Assembly: GCF_013386585.1 (NCBI RefSeq)
Contig: NZ_JACARO010000041.1
Span: forward strand, 1 to 47,736
Length of the DNA stretch: 47,736 nt
Source: Pseudomonas sp. P7548
Lineage (GTDB): Bacteria; Pseudomonadota; Gammaproteobacteria; Pseudomonadales; Pseudomonadaceae
Reading direction: 5' to 3'
A program made the position numbers and the translations under genes. Positions 23,710 through 31,584 of this stretch are shown one piece after another. Every line of letters begins with the position of its first letter. Position 1 is the first letter of the stretch. The notes below the pieces were generated by a model, which had not been told where the DNA came from, did no database searches, and was given only the letters and a program-made list of their open reading frames with translations.

Positions 23710-25827
23710 CTACCCCACCTGATCTAAATCGAAGTTGGGAGTTGGGCCGCCACCACTGGCGCTCCACCACTGCCCCGCCTGCGTGTTGTAGATCGCCCGC
23801 ATGCGTTGAGTGAGTTCCTGCAGGTCTTTGGGCATGGCGTCGTCATTGGAGGGTTTTGGCAAAGGCATACGGACTTTCCAGAGCTGGCCACCGGCCTGGA
23901 AGGAGAACATTTGCCCCTTGGGCAAACTGACGATGTGAGCGGGCTCGATCAACGGCACACTGGTGCTGCTGACGCGATCCTGCGAGGACGAAGTGAAGTC
24001 GGTATTGGCCTCAGGATCGGAGGTGTCGGTGGCGCCCGACACTAGGGTTTTGGTCAGCACATTGACCTTGGGTAACTGCTGGGTGAGCAGTTCAGCGGTG
24101 GCGGTTTCGCGCACGCGGAGCATCTGCAGGGTGTTGAAATTGCCGATCACCTGGCCGGCCTTGGCGCGGTTACCGATTCGCGCTTCGATATCGCTAAGGG
24201 TCTGGGTGTAGGCGGTTACCTGGATACCGGCACCGCCACCCTTGTTGATCAGCGGAATGAACTCATCGCCCATCAACTCGTTGAACTCGTCGGCGTGCAG
24301 GTTGATCGGCAACTTGTCACTGTAGTTACCTGATTGGGGCAGGCCATGGTCGACGCCGTGTTTGTAGATGTGTCCGGCGACCGAGACCAAGTCGGCGAAC
24401 ATGGAGTTACCTACGGCGGCAGCGACCTCGGCATCGGTCAGCGCATCCAGGCCGACATAGACGATGCCGCGTTTTCGGATGATCTGCATCCAGTCGAAGA
24501 TTGGCCGCGGGTCATCCAGGTCGGTGTAGTTAGGAGCCAGTAACTGGGCGGTCTTGCCGGTGGTAAGTTTCTCCAGCAGCGGTAGTAACGAGGCAACGAT
24601 TTTGTCGAAGTAAGTACGGTCATACCGCACCGCCGAACGCAGTCCGTCCATTACCGGATCAAATACCCGTTTCACCGCCAGGTACTGCTCGATGGCCACC
24701 ACGCGTTTTTCGCGGCCCACCATATGCCGGGGAATGTTCTTCTCGGTGAGCTTGCCTTCCAGTTGGACGATCACTTCCCAGGCTTTCGGATCGGTTTTGG
24801 CGAAAAACTGCTGGGCGTATTCGATGAACAGCGCGTCGATGTTGACAACATGCCGTTGGATTTGCAGGTAGTCCGGGCGCCGGCCTAACTCGATCAGGGC
24901 ACGGGCGATGATGTTGACGAAACGCCAGGCAAACTCGCGAAAGGCCGCGGAGTTACCTTCGCCGCTGAGCTGCCCGGCGATGCGTGACGCCACTTCCGAG
25001 ATACGCCCGAAGCGTCCTACCGCATTGTAGCGGGCCGAGATTTCTGGCCACCCCAGATGGAAGACATAAAACTCTTTCTCCCGACCAGCGCGTTTGGCTT
25101 CGACGTACATGCGCTTGAGCAGGTCGGCATCGCCCTTCGGATCGAAGACGATGACCACTTCATGTTCGACGCGGTGAATGTCCTGGGTGATGTACACCTC
25201 GGCGAGTCGCGTCTTGCCGACACGAGTAGTGCCTAGCACCAGGGTGTGTCCGACCCGTTCGCCCAGCGGCAGACTGACTTCTGTTTCATTGGGCTCGACC
25301 CCATGCAACAGCGGCGAGCCACCGACTGGGGGTAAAGGACGTAACGGATTGAAGGCACTGTCCCAAGCGGTGACACGCGCCAATGTAGAGAGAGGAAACG
25401 GTACATGCTCCAGACGACGTTCGAGTCCACGGGCCAAGCGGTAACAGGTCGGTTGGTCGACATAGTGGGCGACCGCCGGATCCTGGGCTTCGACCAGGCG
25501 CTGGGTGTGCAGGCGGGTCCAGCGAAAGCCGCGGCCCGTGAACAGGCGCTTACGGCTAACCGGAACCTGCCGGCTGGTCAGTTCGTAGCGGGGGAGCCGT
25601 CGGATATTGCGCCGATAGCGCAGCACCTCCCAGGCTTGTCGCAGGCGGATCAGGCCGAACAGGGTATAGGCCAGCGCCGCAATCAGACCGATCTCCGGTG
25701 ACAGGGCCACGGCCCAGGGCGAGTACACGCACAACACTGCGGCAGCGACGCAGATCGCTACCGTGTACAGCTCCACCGCTGGCCGCAGCTTGGACTCCAT
25801 CGCATGCTCGGCCATGACCCGACTCAC
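23710..25827 (-). CDS. traD: Conjugative coupling factor TraD, SXT/TOL subfamily
   Basis: The type IV coupling protein that brings the relaxase-DNA complex to the channel and pumps DNA with ATP. It has 705 residues: two N-terminal membrane helices (about 20-60), Walker A GTTRVGKT near residue 200, and Walker B INLHADEFNELMGDE near 512. The start is a GTG at 25827 that overlaps the previous stop (GTGA). Operon order lytic transglycosylase, PFL_4695, traD is canonical. Confidence 0.95.
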   Translation of the reverse strand: MSRVMAEHAMESKLRPAVELYTVAICVAAAVLCVYSPWAVALSPEIGLIAALAYTLFGLIRLRQAWEVLRYRRNIRRLPRYELTSRQVPVSRKRLFTGRGFRWTRLHTQRLVEAQDPAVAHYVDQPTCYRLARGLERRLEHVPFPLSTLARVTAWDSAFNPLRPLPPVGGSPLLHGVEPNETEVSLPLGERVGHTLVLGTTRVGKTRLAEVYITQDIHRVEHEVVIVFDPKGDADLLKRMYVEAKRAGREKEFYVFHLGWPEISARYNAVGRFGRISEVASRIAGQLSGEGNSAAFREFAWRFVNIIARALIELGRRPDYLQIQRHVVNIDALFIEYAQQFFAKTDPKAWEVIVQLEGKLTEKNIPRHMVGREKRVVAIEQYLAVKRVFDPVMDGLRSAVRYDRTYFDKIVASLLPLLEKLTTGKTAQLLAPNYTDLDDPRPIFDWMQIIRKRGIVYVGLDALTDAEVAAAVGNSMFADLVSVAGHIYKHGVDHGLPQSGNYSDKLPINLHADEFNELMGDEFIPLINKGGGAGIQVTAYTQTLSDIEARIGNRAKAGQVIGNFNTLQMLRVRETATAELLTQQLPKVNVLTKTLVSGATDTSDPEANTDFTSSSQDRVSSTSVPLIEPAHIVSLPKGQMFSFQAGGQLWKVRMPLPKPSNDDAMPKDLQELTQRMRAIYNTQAGQWWSASGGGPTPNFDLDQVG

Positions 25828-26339
25828 TGTTCCAATAAGGTGGCGGTGATCAAGACGGGGTAGTGCTCAATCTGCAGGCGGGTGGCGATGTCGTTGCCGT
25901 TGACCGGCAGGATGGTGATGTCCGGAGCGGCTGCTCGAATCCGGGCCAAAGCTTCAGTATCGGCCACCTCGACGGCGAGGCCGGCTGCACCCAGTTCCTG
26001 CAGTTCAGCCGCGCGTTGACGCAGCCAAGTCAGAGACTGGGGATCGTCACCGACCAGAAAAAATGGCCGCAAGCCCGGCATGTTCAGGGCGCGAGACGTG
26101 ATCTGGCCGGGGCTCAAGTAGGAGCTGCGGATGGGCAGTATCCAGGCTTCATCGGTAAACGTGGACAGGTCCGCATGCATGGCCCGATCAGGCCGGATCT
26201 TGTTGTTGATTGGCGGCCTGGCAACCTGAAAATGGGGTCGGTTGAAGTCGCTAGGCCGATCCCCAGCTACGCTCAGTTCCGGCTGAGCGAACGGTACCAA
26301 GAGCAGGGTGCAATAACAGACAACGGAGATTCGCTTCAT
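25824..26339 (-). CDS. ICE protein, PFL_4695 family (TIGR03765)
   Basis: A 171-residue exported protein (signal peptide about 1-25) with a C-terminal alpha/beta segment (LVGDDPQSLTWLRQRAAEL to the HYPVLIT end) that looks like a TrbC/thioredoxin-fold remnant. It overlaps both the transglycosylase gene and traD by 4 bp. It is conserved in this position; its role is not established. Confidence 0.87.
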   Translation of the reverse strand: MKRISVVCYCTLLLVPFAQPELSVAGDRPSDFNRPHFQVARPPINNKIRPDRAMHADLSTFTDEAWILPIRSSYLSPGQITSRALNMPGLRPFFLVGDDPQSLTWLRQRAAELQELGAAGLAVEVADTEALARIRAAAPDITILPVNGNDIATRLQIEHYPVLITATLLEQ

Positions 26340-26884
26340 GGTGGTGTGCCCTGTTCGAAGGAAGTCAGCAGCCGTTCAAGTTGCCGGGAAAAACCTGCGC
26401 GGTAATGTGCGGCCGGCGCGCCTCCTGCCGGACGGTGATAACGTCCTGCAGCCAACACCCAATCACCGGTGGTGGCGTGATGCTCCTGCAGCAGCGCGGC
26501 GGTCACGGCGAGATTTCGGTAGGGGTCGAGGGCTTCGCAAGGACTGGAAAAACGTTGCCCGTGGTAACCCAGGTTGGTTTGCCCGAGACCGACATCGACC
26601 CGCTTGGCATCATGCCGAACGAGCGCCTGAAGCAAGGCGTGACAGGCAGCCTGTCGAGTGGCGAAGCGGAAAGGACCACCGGCGATGTTCAGGGTCCATG
26701 GCCAGGGCAGCAGTCGACCACGGACGCGGATACCACTCTCCTGCAGGGCAATCGCGAACAGCACCGTCGAAGGGATGTCGGCGTCATGCGCCGCCAATTG
26801 ATAGGCAGGAGGCGGGAGCTCCTCGGCCTGAGCCGCCAGCATCGCCAACATCAGCGCAAGACTACTCAGTCGAGGCGTTGCCAT
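26336..26884 (-). CDS. Lytic transglycosylase of the transfer system
   Basis: A 182-residue periplasmic SLT-domain muramidase that opens peptidoglycan for the channel. It has a signal peptide (about 1-20), the catalytic glutamate in FAIALQESG near residue 48, the GLGQTNLGYH motif near 98-107 and the AAGRYHRP motif near 145. It overlaps the PFL_4693 gene by 19 bp and the next gene by 4 bp. Confidence 0.9.
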   Translation of the reverse strand: MATPRLSSLALMLAMLAAQAEELPPPAYQLAAHDADIPSTVLFAIALQESGIRVRGRLLPWPWTLNIAGGPFRFATRQAACHALLQALVRHDAKRVDVGLGQTNLGYHGQRFSSPCEALDPYRNLAVTAALLQEHHATTGDWVLAAGRYHRPAGGAPAAHYRAGFSRQLERLLTSFEQGTPP

Positions 26885-27585
26885 TGTCCGTTCACCTGTT
26901 GAAATGTGGCAGGCAATGGCCCCGGGGCACCCAGGCTGAACCAGCGACCACGGTCATGGTTCAGGGTGATCTGCCGTCGTTGCATCTTGGCCGGATCGAT
27001 GTCCGCTTGCCGAGCCCAGCTACGGACGCGTTCATCCTCGCCTTGGCTGCCCACCAGGTAGATATCGAACGCCGTATCACTGTTTTGCAAACGTTGTGCT
27101 TCAGCGGTGCATGCAGGGCAGTGGTCCTCCACAAAAAGGGCTGGGCGCGGCGCGACCGATGAGCTGGTAGGGGACGAAGATGCCATGCCTTGGATCGGCA
27201 GCAGCCCGGGAAACAGCTTGGTCCAGGCCGCGGTGTAAGCGTTTTGGTAGGCCAATTCACGCTCGGCGCGTTTGGCTTCCAGCGCTACCTGTAATTCGGC
27301 ATAGCGCTGGCGCTCTTGGTCGGTCTGGGCCTCGACTCCAAGTGCAGTCAACGGATCGAGGTTCGGGCTCCAGAAACCACGCGGGCCGGCTTGGATCTGT
27401 TCGAAGCGCGTCCACTCCTGTTCCGTCAACCCCCAGCTCGCAGCCTGTTCAGAGTCAGAGCGTCCCAGGGGCGCGGACTGCGTGTCCTGGAACCGTGACT
27501 GTGTCGTGATGGGGTTGCCCATCGCAGCGCCCATGGCCAGTAGCGAAGCGAGATAGACGACGGTGGGCAGTAGCGCTCTGTTCAT
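26866..27585 (-). CDS. ICE protein, PFL_4693 family (TIGR03759)
   Basis: A 239-residue exported protein with a signal peptide, the conserved WGLTEQEWTRFEQIQAGPRG block near 50-70, a helical middle, and a C-terminal thioredoxin-like segment with HCPAC near residue 154. The family is diagnostic for this ICE class. A redox or disulfide role is possible from the CxxC-like pair, but unproven. It follows the coiled-coil gene by 9 bp. Confidence 0.9.
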   Translation of the reverse strand: MNRALLPTVVYLASLLAMGAAMGNPITTQSRFQDTQSAPLGRSDSEQAASWGLTEQEWTRFEQIQAGPRGFWSPNLDPLTALGVEAQTDQERQRYAELQVALEAKRAERELAYQNAYTAAWTKLFPGLLPIQGMASSSPTSSSVAPRPALFVEDHCPACTAEAQRLQNSDTAFDIYLVGSQGEDERVRSWARQADIDPAKMQRRQITLNHDRGRWFSLGAPGPLPATFQQVNGQWQRLD

Positions 27586-27594
27586 GATCGTTTC

Positions 27595-28266
27595 TCAAGG
27601 GAGGTGCACGGTCTGGTCTGGCTGAGCGGCCACCGCGAAGATGGCTGAGTTCGGCTCCAGCACTTTCAGGTGCCAGGCTCCGAGCTGCTCGCCGCTATGC
27701 AGCAGCCGAACTTCTATGAGAGAGCGACTGTCATGAGGTGCGACTGCCAAAAAACGCTCACCACCACGGGATTCGACCCCCAACACCGAGAACGGTGGCG
27801 AGAGCGGGACGGGCTTGGGGCGGGCGGTCTGTTTAGGTTTGGTCGCGGAAGGCGATGGCGGTGGGGGTGATGGCTGGGTCTTGTGCTCCTGGAACTGCTG
27901 CTCGACCTGTTCAAGGCGTGCGCGCAGCGCTGTCAGGTCTGCCACGGTGGCGCGGGCTGCCAGACCATCGCGCAGCGCCTGTATTTCTTGCGCCCACTGA
28001 TCCAGCATGGGATCGAGGGTATTGGCCTGTTGCTCACCAGTATCGACCATCTGCTTCAGGTCTTTCAGCGCGTACTGCAGCTTCTCCTGGGCGTCCTTGA
28101 GGGCGCTTGAATCACGTTGCAGGGAGTCCAGAGTTTGTAGGCGTTGGGTGTTTGTGCTCTGTAGTTCGGCCACGCGCTGATACTGGTTATACAAACCACC
28201 GCTCAGACCGGCGTCCGCCAGGCAAAGCAGCCCAATGATGAGGGTTTGATACGTTGAGGCTTTCAT
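27595..28266 (-). CDS. Coiled-coil transfer-region protein
   Basis: A 223-residue protein with an N-terminal signal anchor (about 8-28), a long coiled coil (about 30-125), a proline-rich linker (about 130-150) and a C-terminal beta-like domain of about 65 residues. The layout suggests a periplasm-spanning component anchored in the inner membrane. It overlaps the PilL gene by 4 bp. Family not identified with certainty; similar proteins occupy this position in Pseudomonas ICEs. Confidence 0.75.
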   Translation of the reverse strand: MKASTYQTLIIGLLCLADAGLSGGLYNQYQRVAELQSTNTQRLQTLDSLQRDSSALKDAQEKLQYALKDLKQMVDTGEQQANTLDPMLDQWAQEIQALRDGLAARATVADLTALRARLEQVEQQFQEHKTQPSPPPPSPSATKPKQTARPKPVPLSPPFSVLGVESRGGERFLAVAPHDSRSLIEVRLLHSGEQLGAWHLKVLEPNSAIFAVAAQPDQTVHLP

Positions 28267-28805
28267 GGCCGCGTCTCCGATTGATGGGGCACGACGGGTG
28301 TGTTCAGCGCGACACCGGCCTCCGTTTTCTGCTGTTCGAAGCAGACCGAACGGCTGACTTCATCGGTCGTGAGTTGCCAAGCGGGGCCAGCCAGCACTTG
28401 TAGCGCGCTGCGCAAAGGGATTGGACCAAGCCGGTAATGGGCTGCAGGCAGAGGCCGGGTAAACAGCACCTTCACCGACGCAGTAACAGGGCAAAGCGCA
28501 TAACCAGAGCGCAGCAGCACGTACTGCAACGCATCCTGCACCGAGGGGTGCAGGCTGGACGGGATGTTCACTTCGATGATTTGGGCAAGAAGATCGCGTT
28601 GTTCCGTGGTGGGCTCGGTGCTGACCAGCGTGTAGCGGCCATAACGAAGCTCTGCCGGATGGCTTTCTTCGGCTATGCCCCTCGGGTGCTGGGCCCGATT
28701 GGAGCCACTGTCGATCGCTGGATGGGTCGGCAAAGGGTTGGGGATTTGCGCGGTGCAGGCGCTCAACAAACCCAGCAGGCAGACAGGCGTGAAAAAACGC
28801 TCCAT
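28263..28805 (-). CDS. pilL: PilL-type conjugative transfer lipoprotein (TIGR03748)
   Basis: A 180-residue protein and the first gene of the conjugation operon. It has a signal peptide with lipobox LLSAC (cysteine near 17), then the family core (RYGRYTLVSTEPTTEQRDLL, SVQDALQYVLLRSGYALC). This domain is the N-terminal part of type IVb pilus PilL proteins and is expected in the outer membrane or periplasm. Its only good ribosome site (GAGG, 8 nt before ATG) lies inside the 3' arm of a terminator hairpin that ends 2 nt before the start codon, so its expression is probably controlled through that structure. Confidence 0.88.
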   Translation of the reverse strand: MERFFTPVCLLGLLSACTAQIPNPLPTHPAIDSGSNRAQHPRGIAEESHPAELRYGRYTLVSTEPTTEQRDLLAQIIEVNIPSSLHPSVQDALQYVLLRSGYALCPVTASVKVLFTRPLPAAHYRLGPIPLRSALQVLAGPAWQLTTDEVSRSVCFEQQKTEAGVALNTPVVPHQSETRP

Positions 28806-28807
28806 GG

Positions 28808-28850
28808 AAAAAACCTCATGTCAGATTCAGTGCAGAACCTGACATGAGGT
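28808..28850 (-). terminator. Terminator hairpin overlapping the pilL ribosome site
   Basis: A perfect 12-bp stem in minus-strand RNA: ACCUCAUGUCAG (28850-28839) and CUGACAUGAGGU (28824-28813), with a 14-nt loop, then five more Us, CC and the pilL AUG. It has the form of an intrinsic terminator. Its 3' arm contains the GAGG that would serve pilL. The structure can therefore both stop transcripts from the RadC/DUF5983 side and hide the ribosome site of pilL. Confidence 0.8.
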
Positions 28851-28889
28851 GAAGGAGCGATTCAGTGAGAAAGTTGATTCAACGTGGGT

Positions 28890-28908
28890 CGTGTTAACGC
28901 TGAACACG
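28890..28908. promoter_or_regulatory. Small palindrome upstream of pilL, possible operator
   Basis: CGTGTT (28890-28895) and AACACG (28903-28908) form a 6-7-6 inverted repeat between the DUF5983 stop and the pilL terminator. It could be a regulator binding site for the conjugation operon. No clear -35/-10 was seen here. Confidence 0.3.
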
Positions 28909-28911
28909 TTG

Positions 28912-29658
28912 CTACTCATCAAAAATGGCGAGCCCATCCAAAACGGCAGCGTCGGGGTCGAAGATCAACAAGCGCACATCCGCCAATGCCGCCAGATACA
29001 GTACGTTGACCAAGGCTTCCGGTGTGCCGGCGTCGAGTTGGTCTTGCCGCAGTGATGAGTAAGGACGGCCCTCGATCTTTACTAAGTTATCGTCGGTCCA
29101 GGGCGTGCCGATCAGTTTGCAACCTATGCCTGAGCAATCATGCAGTGTAAAAAACTCGAACAAGAGGCCGGTTTGCCTCGGAGCGGAGTGACTGATCCAC
29201 CCCTCCAGATAAAGCATCGCTTCTTCAGGAAGGTGTGCGGTACTGATCTCCCAGGCTCGACTGTAGTGTCCCGTTTCGAAGCTCAAGCGATGGACCATGG
29301 CTTGTGCCTCTTCCAGGGAGTACAGATCACCGAGGTGATGCCGCTCGTTGAGCATTTCTCCCGTCACAGCGTAGATTACTTGGCGCACTAGCCCGGTGGA
29401 CTGGCAGCGTTCATCCAAATCATCCGAAATGGATTGGCCTTCGCTGATCACGGCGAAATCGTCATTGAACAGGCAGGGGAACAGCTGCAGCTCGTCGTCG
29501 GGCAGATGGGCCTGTGCGTCGTGTACGGGTCGACAGCAGGGAGGACAGTCGTCTTCGTAGGTGATCAGTAGCAGCCGTTCGATATGAAGGTTGTCGTAAC
29601 CGCGAGCAAATGGGTTGGAGGCCGTCAGCAGGGCTGCAGCTTGGTGTGTGGGGTTCAT
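28912..29658 (-). CDS. DUF5983 family ICE protein
   Basis: A 248-residue soluble protein. Its second half resembles DUF5983 (STAHLPEEAMLYLEG, then LAALADVRLLIFDPDAAVLD). The N-terminal half has a CPPCCRPVHD cysteine cluster near residue 39. The start at 29658 has GGAGA; upstream codons to 29754 overlap the RadC gene and lack a ribosome site. It is co-oriented with RadC; function unknown. Confidence 0.7.
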   Translation of the reverse strand: MNPTHQAAALLTASNPFARGYDNLHIERLLLITYEDDCPPCCRPVHDAQAHLPDDELQLFPCLFNDDFAVISEGQSISDDLDERCQSTGLVRQVIYAVTGEMLNERHHLGDLYSLEEAQAMVHRLSFETGHYSRAWEISTAHLPEEAMLYLEGWISHSAPRQTGLLFEFFTLHDCSGIGCKLIGTPWTDDNLVKIEGRPYSSLRQDQLDAGTPEALVNVLYLAALADVRLLIFDPDAAVLDGLAIFDE

Positions 29659-29710
29659 GAAGGTTCTCCAGAATGATAATGGACAAGGCGCCCGAAGACG
29701 CCTGTGAGGG

Positions 29711-30205
29711 TTAAAGCCAGCCATGTTCGGCAAGAGAAAGTGGACGACCTTCACCCACGATGAAGTGATCCAGTACGCGCACTTCGATCAAGGCCAAGAC
29801 CTCTTTCAGCCGTGCCGTCAAGACGTGATCCGCCTGGCTGGGTTCTGTACACCCCGAAGGGTGGTTGTGCACAAAAATGGCCGCCGCAGCGTTATGCGCT
29901 AGGGAACGCTTAACGACTTGGCGGGGGTAAACGCTGGCGCCATCAATGCTGCCGTGAAAGAGGGCTTCGAACGCCAACACCCGGTGCTTGGCATCGAGAA
30001 ATATCACACCGAAGACTTCATGCTCTTGTTGCACAAGATGCAGCTTTAGGTATGAAGCCACGGCGTCAGGCGACGTCAGGTTAGGGCCGCGGGCGAACAG
30101 CCGACGATCCAGAATATGCAGTGCTTCGTCGATCACCTGGTTTTCTTGGACGATACGATTAGCCTCGAAATCCGAGGTCTCAATCAGAGTGAGTGGGGTG
30201 CTCAT
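29711..30205 (-). CDS. radC: RadC-family JAB-domain protein
   Basis: A 164-residue single-domain MPN/JAB protein with the metal motif HNHPSG near 110-115 and the downstream aspartate (SQAD), plus VFGVIFLDAKHRVL. It lacks the N-terminal HhH part of chromosomal RadC, which is normal for ICE copies. The old link to DNA repair is doubtful; the true function on mobile elements is not known. The start at 30205 has GGAGG 7 nt upstream. It lies between the small CxxC gene and DUF5983. Confidence 0.9.
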   Translation of the reverse strand: MSTPLTLIETSDFEANRIVQENQVIDEALHILDRRLFARGPNLTSPDAVASYLKLHLVQQEHEVFGVIFLDAKHRVLAFEALFHGSIDGASVYPRQVVKRSLAHNAAAAIFVHNHPSGCTEPSQADHVLTARLKEVLALIEVRVLDHFIVGEGRPLSLAEHGWL

Positions 30206-30304
30206 GGTGGTACCTCCGAAGGGAACAATCGGGGGTACACGCCCGAGGGGAGTGGTATCCCCGAGGTAGGTATAGAGTTGTGGGCGTTAGCAGGTGACGC
30301 GCTG

Positions 30305-30562
30305 TTACAGCCGCGTGAATCGGTAGCGTTGACCGTGTAGGTGTGAACCACAACCGTCGCAGGGCAATGGGGAAAAGGCTTTTATTCCCCAGCCGGTTTC
30401 GGGATCGAAGTCGGCACTGATGGGCATTAACCGAACCAGTCCACGATGGATACCGGCGATGCGTTTCTCGATTTCATCCGTCGTGTAGTAGAGCGATAAC
30501 GTGCTGTAGTCCTCGTAAGCAGCCGCGAACAGGCAGTCGTCGCAAAGCCAGAAGGATTCCAT
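30305..30562 (-). CDS. Small protein with two CxxC pairs
   Basis: An 85-residue protein with an N-terminal FWLCDDC and a C-terminal LPCDGCGSHL, two cysteine pairs likely to bind one zinc ion, and a helical middle (TDEIEKRIAGIHRGL). Similar small proteins occur in ICEs between radC and the DUF3577 gene; function unknown. The start at 30562 has GGAGAACC upstream. It follows the terminator of the DUF3577 gene, so its own promoter would lie in the short 71-bp gap or be reached by read-through. Confidence 0.7.
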   Translation of the reverse strand: MESFWLCDDCLFAAAYEDYSTLSLYYTTDEIEKRIAGIHRGLVRLMPISADFDPETGWGIKAFSPLPCDGCGSHLHGQRYRFTRL

Positions 30563-30586
30563 GTTGGTTCTCCTGTGCTGATTGAA

Positions 30587-30611
30587 GAAAAGGCGCTCGA
30601 GGGAGCGCCTT
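30587..30611 (-). terminator. Intrinsic terminator of the DUF3577 gene
   Basis: AAGGCGCTC (30590-30598) pairs perfectly with GAGCGCCTT (30603-30611). On the minus strand TTTTC follows. It lies 22 bp past the DUF3577 stop. Confidence 0.7.
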
Positions 30612-30633
30612 GATGAGGAACATCGTGGGCCGT

Positions 30634-31215
30634 TCAGACGGACTGATCGGTACGGGAGGCATCACGGCGGGCCGTGCGGGGAGCGGGTGGAGAGTCAGGT
30701 TCTACCTGGGCCTCAGTTGTGCTTTCGATCTCCTCAGCTTCGGCTTCGGCCGACGTTGGGGATGGCTCACTGTTTGGCGCCTGCTCAGCAGGTGCTGTTG
30801 CTTCCTGCCTGGCGGGTGCTTTGTACTCGAGCGTGCCGCTGACCTTGATCCAGTCGATGAACAGCAAACGACCTTTCAGGCTGGCGCCCGGTTGGCCTTG
30901 TTTATCGCCTTTCTCGTAGAGAAACGGATCGATCCACAGATCGCCGATACGGAACGACAGCAAGACCTTTTTCTCGGCTTTGACGGCGTCCATATAGAGA
31001 CGAATCAAGCGTTCAGCTTCACCCCCAGCGACTTTGCAGTCGAAACGGGTGTACTCCACCGCATCGGTGGCTCCGTGCAGTGCGGCGATATCGCAGGCCA
31101 TGAAGGGTTGGCCGCGGCGGACCTGTACTTCACGAACACGATTGAGGTAGCCGATACCGACGGTGTGAAGGTTGAAGTAAGTGGTCGCTTCTTGGGAGTG
31201 GTTGGCGTGGGCCAT
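30634..31215 (-). CDS. DUF3577 family protein (STY4534-type ICE replication protein)
   Basis: A 193-residue protein: about 130 conserved residues (YFNLHTVGIGYLNRVREV, VEYTRFDCKVAGGEAERL, VLLSFRIGDLWIDPFLYEKG) and then a low-complexity acidic, alanine-, proline- and glutamate-rich tail. The DUF3577 family is found in SPI-7-like ICEs and is annotated as replication-related; the fold suggests a single-stranded DNA-binding, OB-like domain with an SSB-like acidic tail, which is inference. It is preceded by a 334-nt leader with the structured RNA and a strong promoter. The start at 31215 has AGGAG. Confidence 0.88.
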   Translation of the reverse strand: MAHANHSQEATTYFNLHTVGIGYLNRVREVQVRRGQPFMACDIAALHGATDAVEYTRFDCKVAGGEAERLIRLYMDAVKAEKKVLLSFRIGDLWIDPFLYEKGDKQGQPGASLKGRLLFIDWIKVSGTLEYKAPARQEATAPAEQAPNSEPSPTSAEAEAEEIESTTEAQVEPDSPPAPRTARRDASRTDQSV

Positions 31216-31411
31216 GGTGGTTCTCCTGTTTCAAGGGAAAACGGCGACGCACAATCCCTAACAGGGAAGTGAGCCCCCGTCAGGGTGGGTAAGGTGAAGG
31301 TGAGCAATGAACGACTCGCTACCGGCAAGCCGATGACGATCCGAACGATGCGTCTGGAGGAATAGCTGTGCAGCAGAGGAGCGTCTGCGGTGGTGATCCG
31401 CAGGCATGGGT

Positions 31412-31549
31412 AGTGGGCATTCATCACCGCTGAAGCGGTAATCGCGCGAGCTTCCGAACGCTGATCGCACTTGGGTAAACCACCACGAACGTGGCGTAGC
31501 CTTGAAGGTTCAAGCTACCTGGGCTGGGCTGTCAACGACAGCGAACCAC
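31412..31549 (-). ncRNA. Structured leader RNA, copy 2, upstream of the DUF3577 gene
   Basis: This is homologous to 8293-8433. The segment from UCAUCACC to UCGCAC has the same 44-nt offset in both. In minus-strand RNA the stems are GCUGUC/GACAGC, GUAGC-UUGAA/UUCAA-GCUAC, CCAC/GUGG, GUGCGA/UCGCGC (one G-U) and ACCGC/GCGGU. The G-U in the fourth stem would be a forbidden C-A on the other strand, which supports the minus strand as the RNA. The element starts about 7 nt after a -10 box and ends about 195 nt before the DUF3577 start codon. A motif named DUF3577 RNA is known from comparative genomics; this copy has the expected location. Confidence 0.78.
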
Positions 31550-31555
31550 GCCCTT

Positions 31556-31584
31556 TATATAAGCCTGTCACAGGGGAGCGTCAA
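31556..31584 (-). promoter_or_regulatory. Sigma-70 promoter of the DUF3577 leader
   Basis: Minus strand: -35 TTGACG (31579-31584), exactly 17 bp, -10 TATATA (31556-31561), with predicted transcription start near 31549. It has the same geometry and the same distance to the RNA as the promoter at 8440-8468. Confidence 0.8.
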
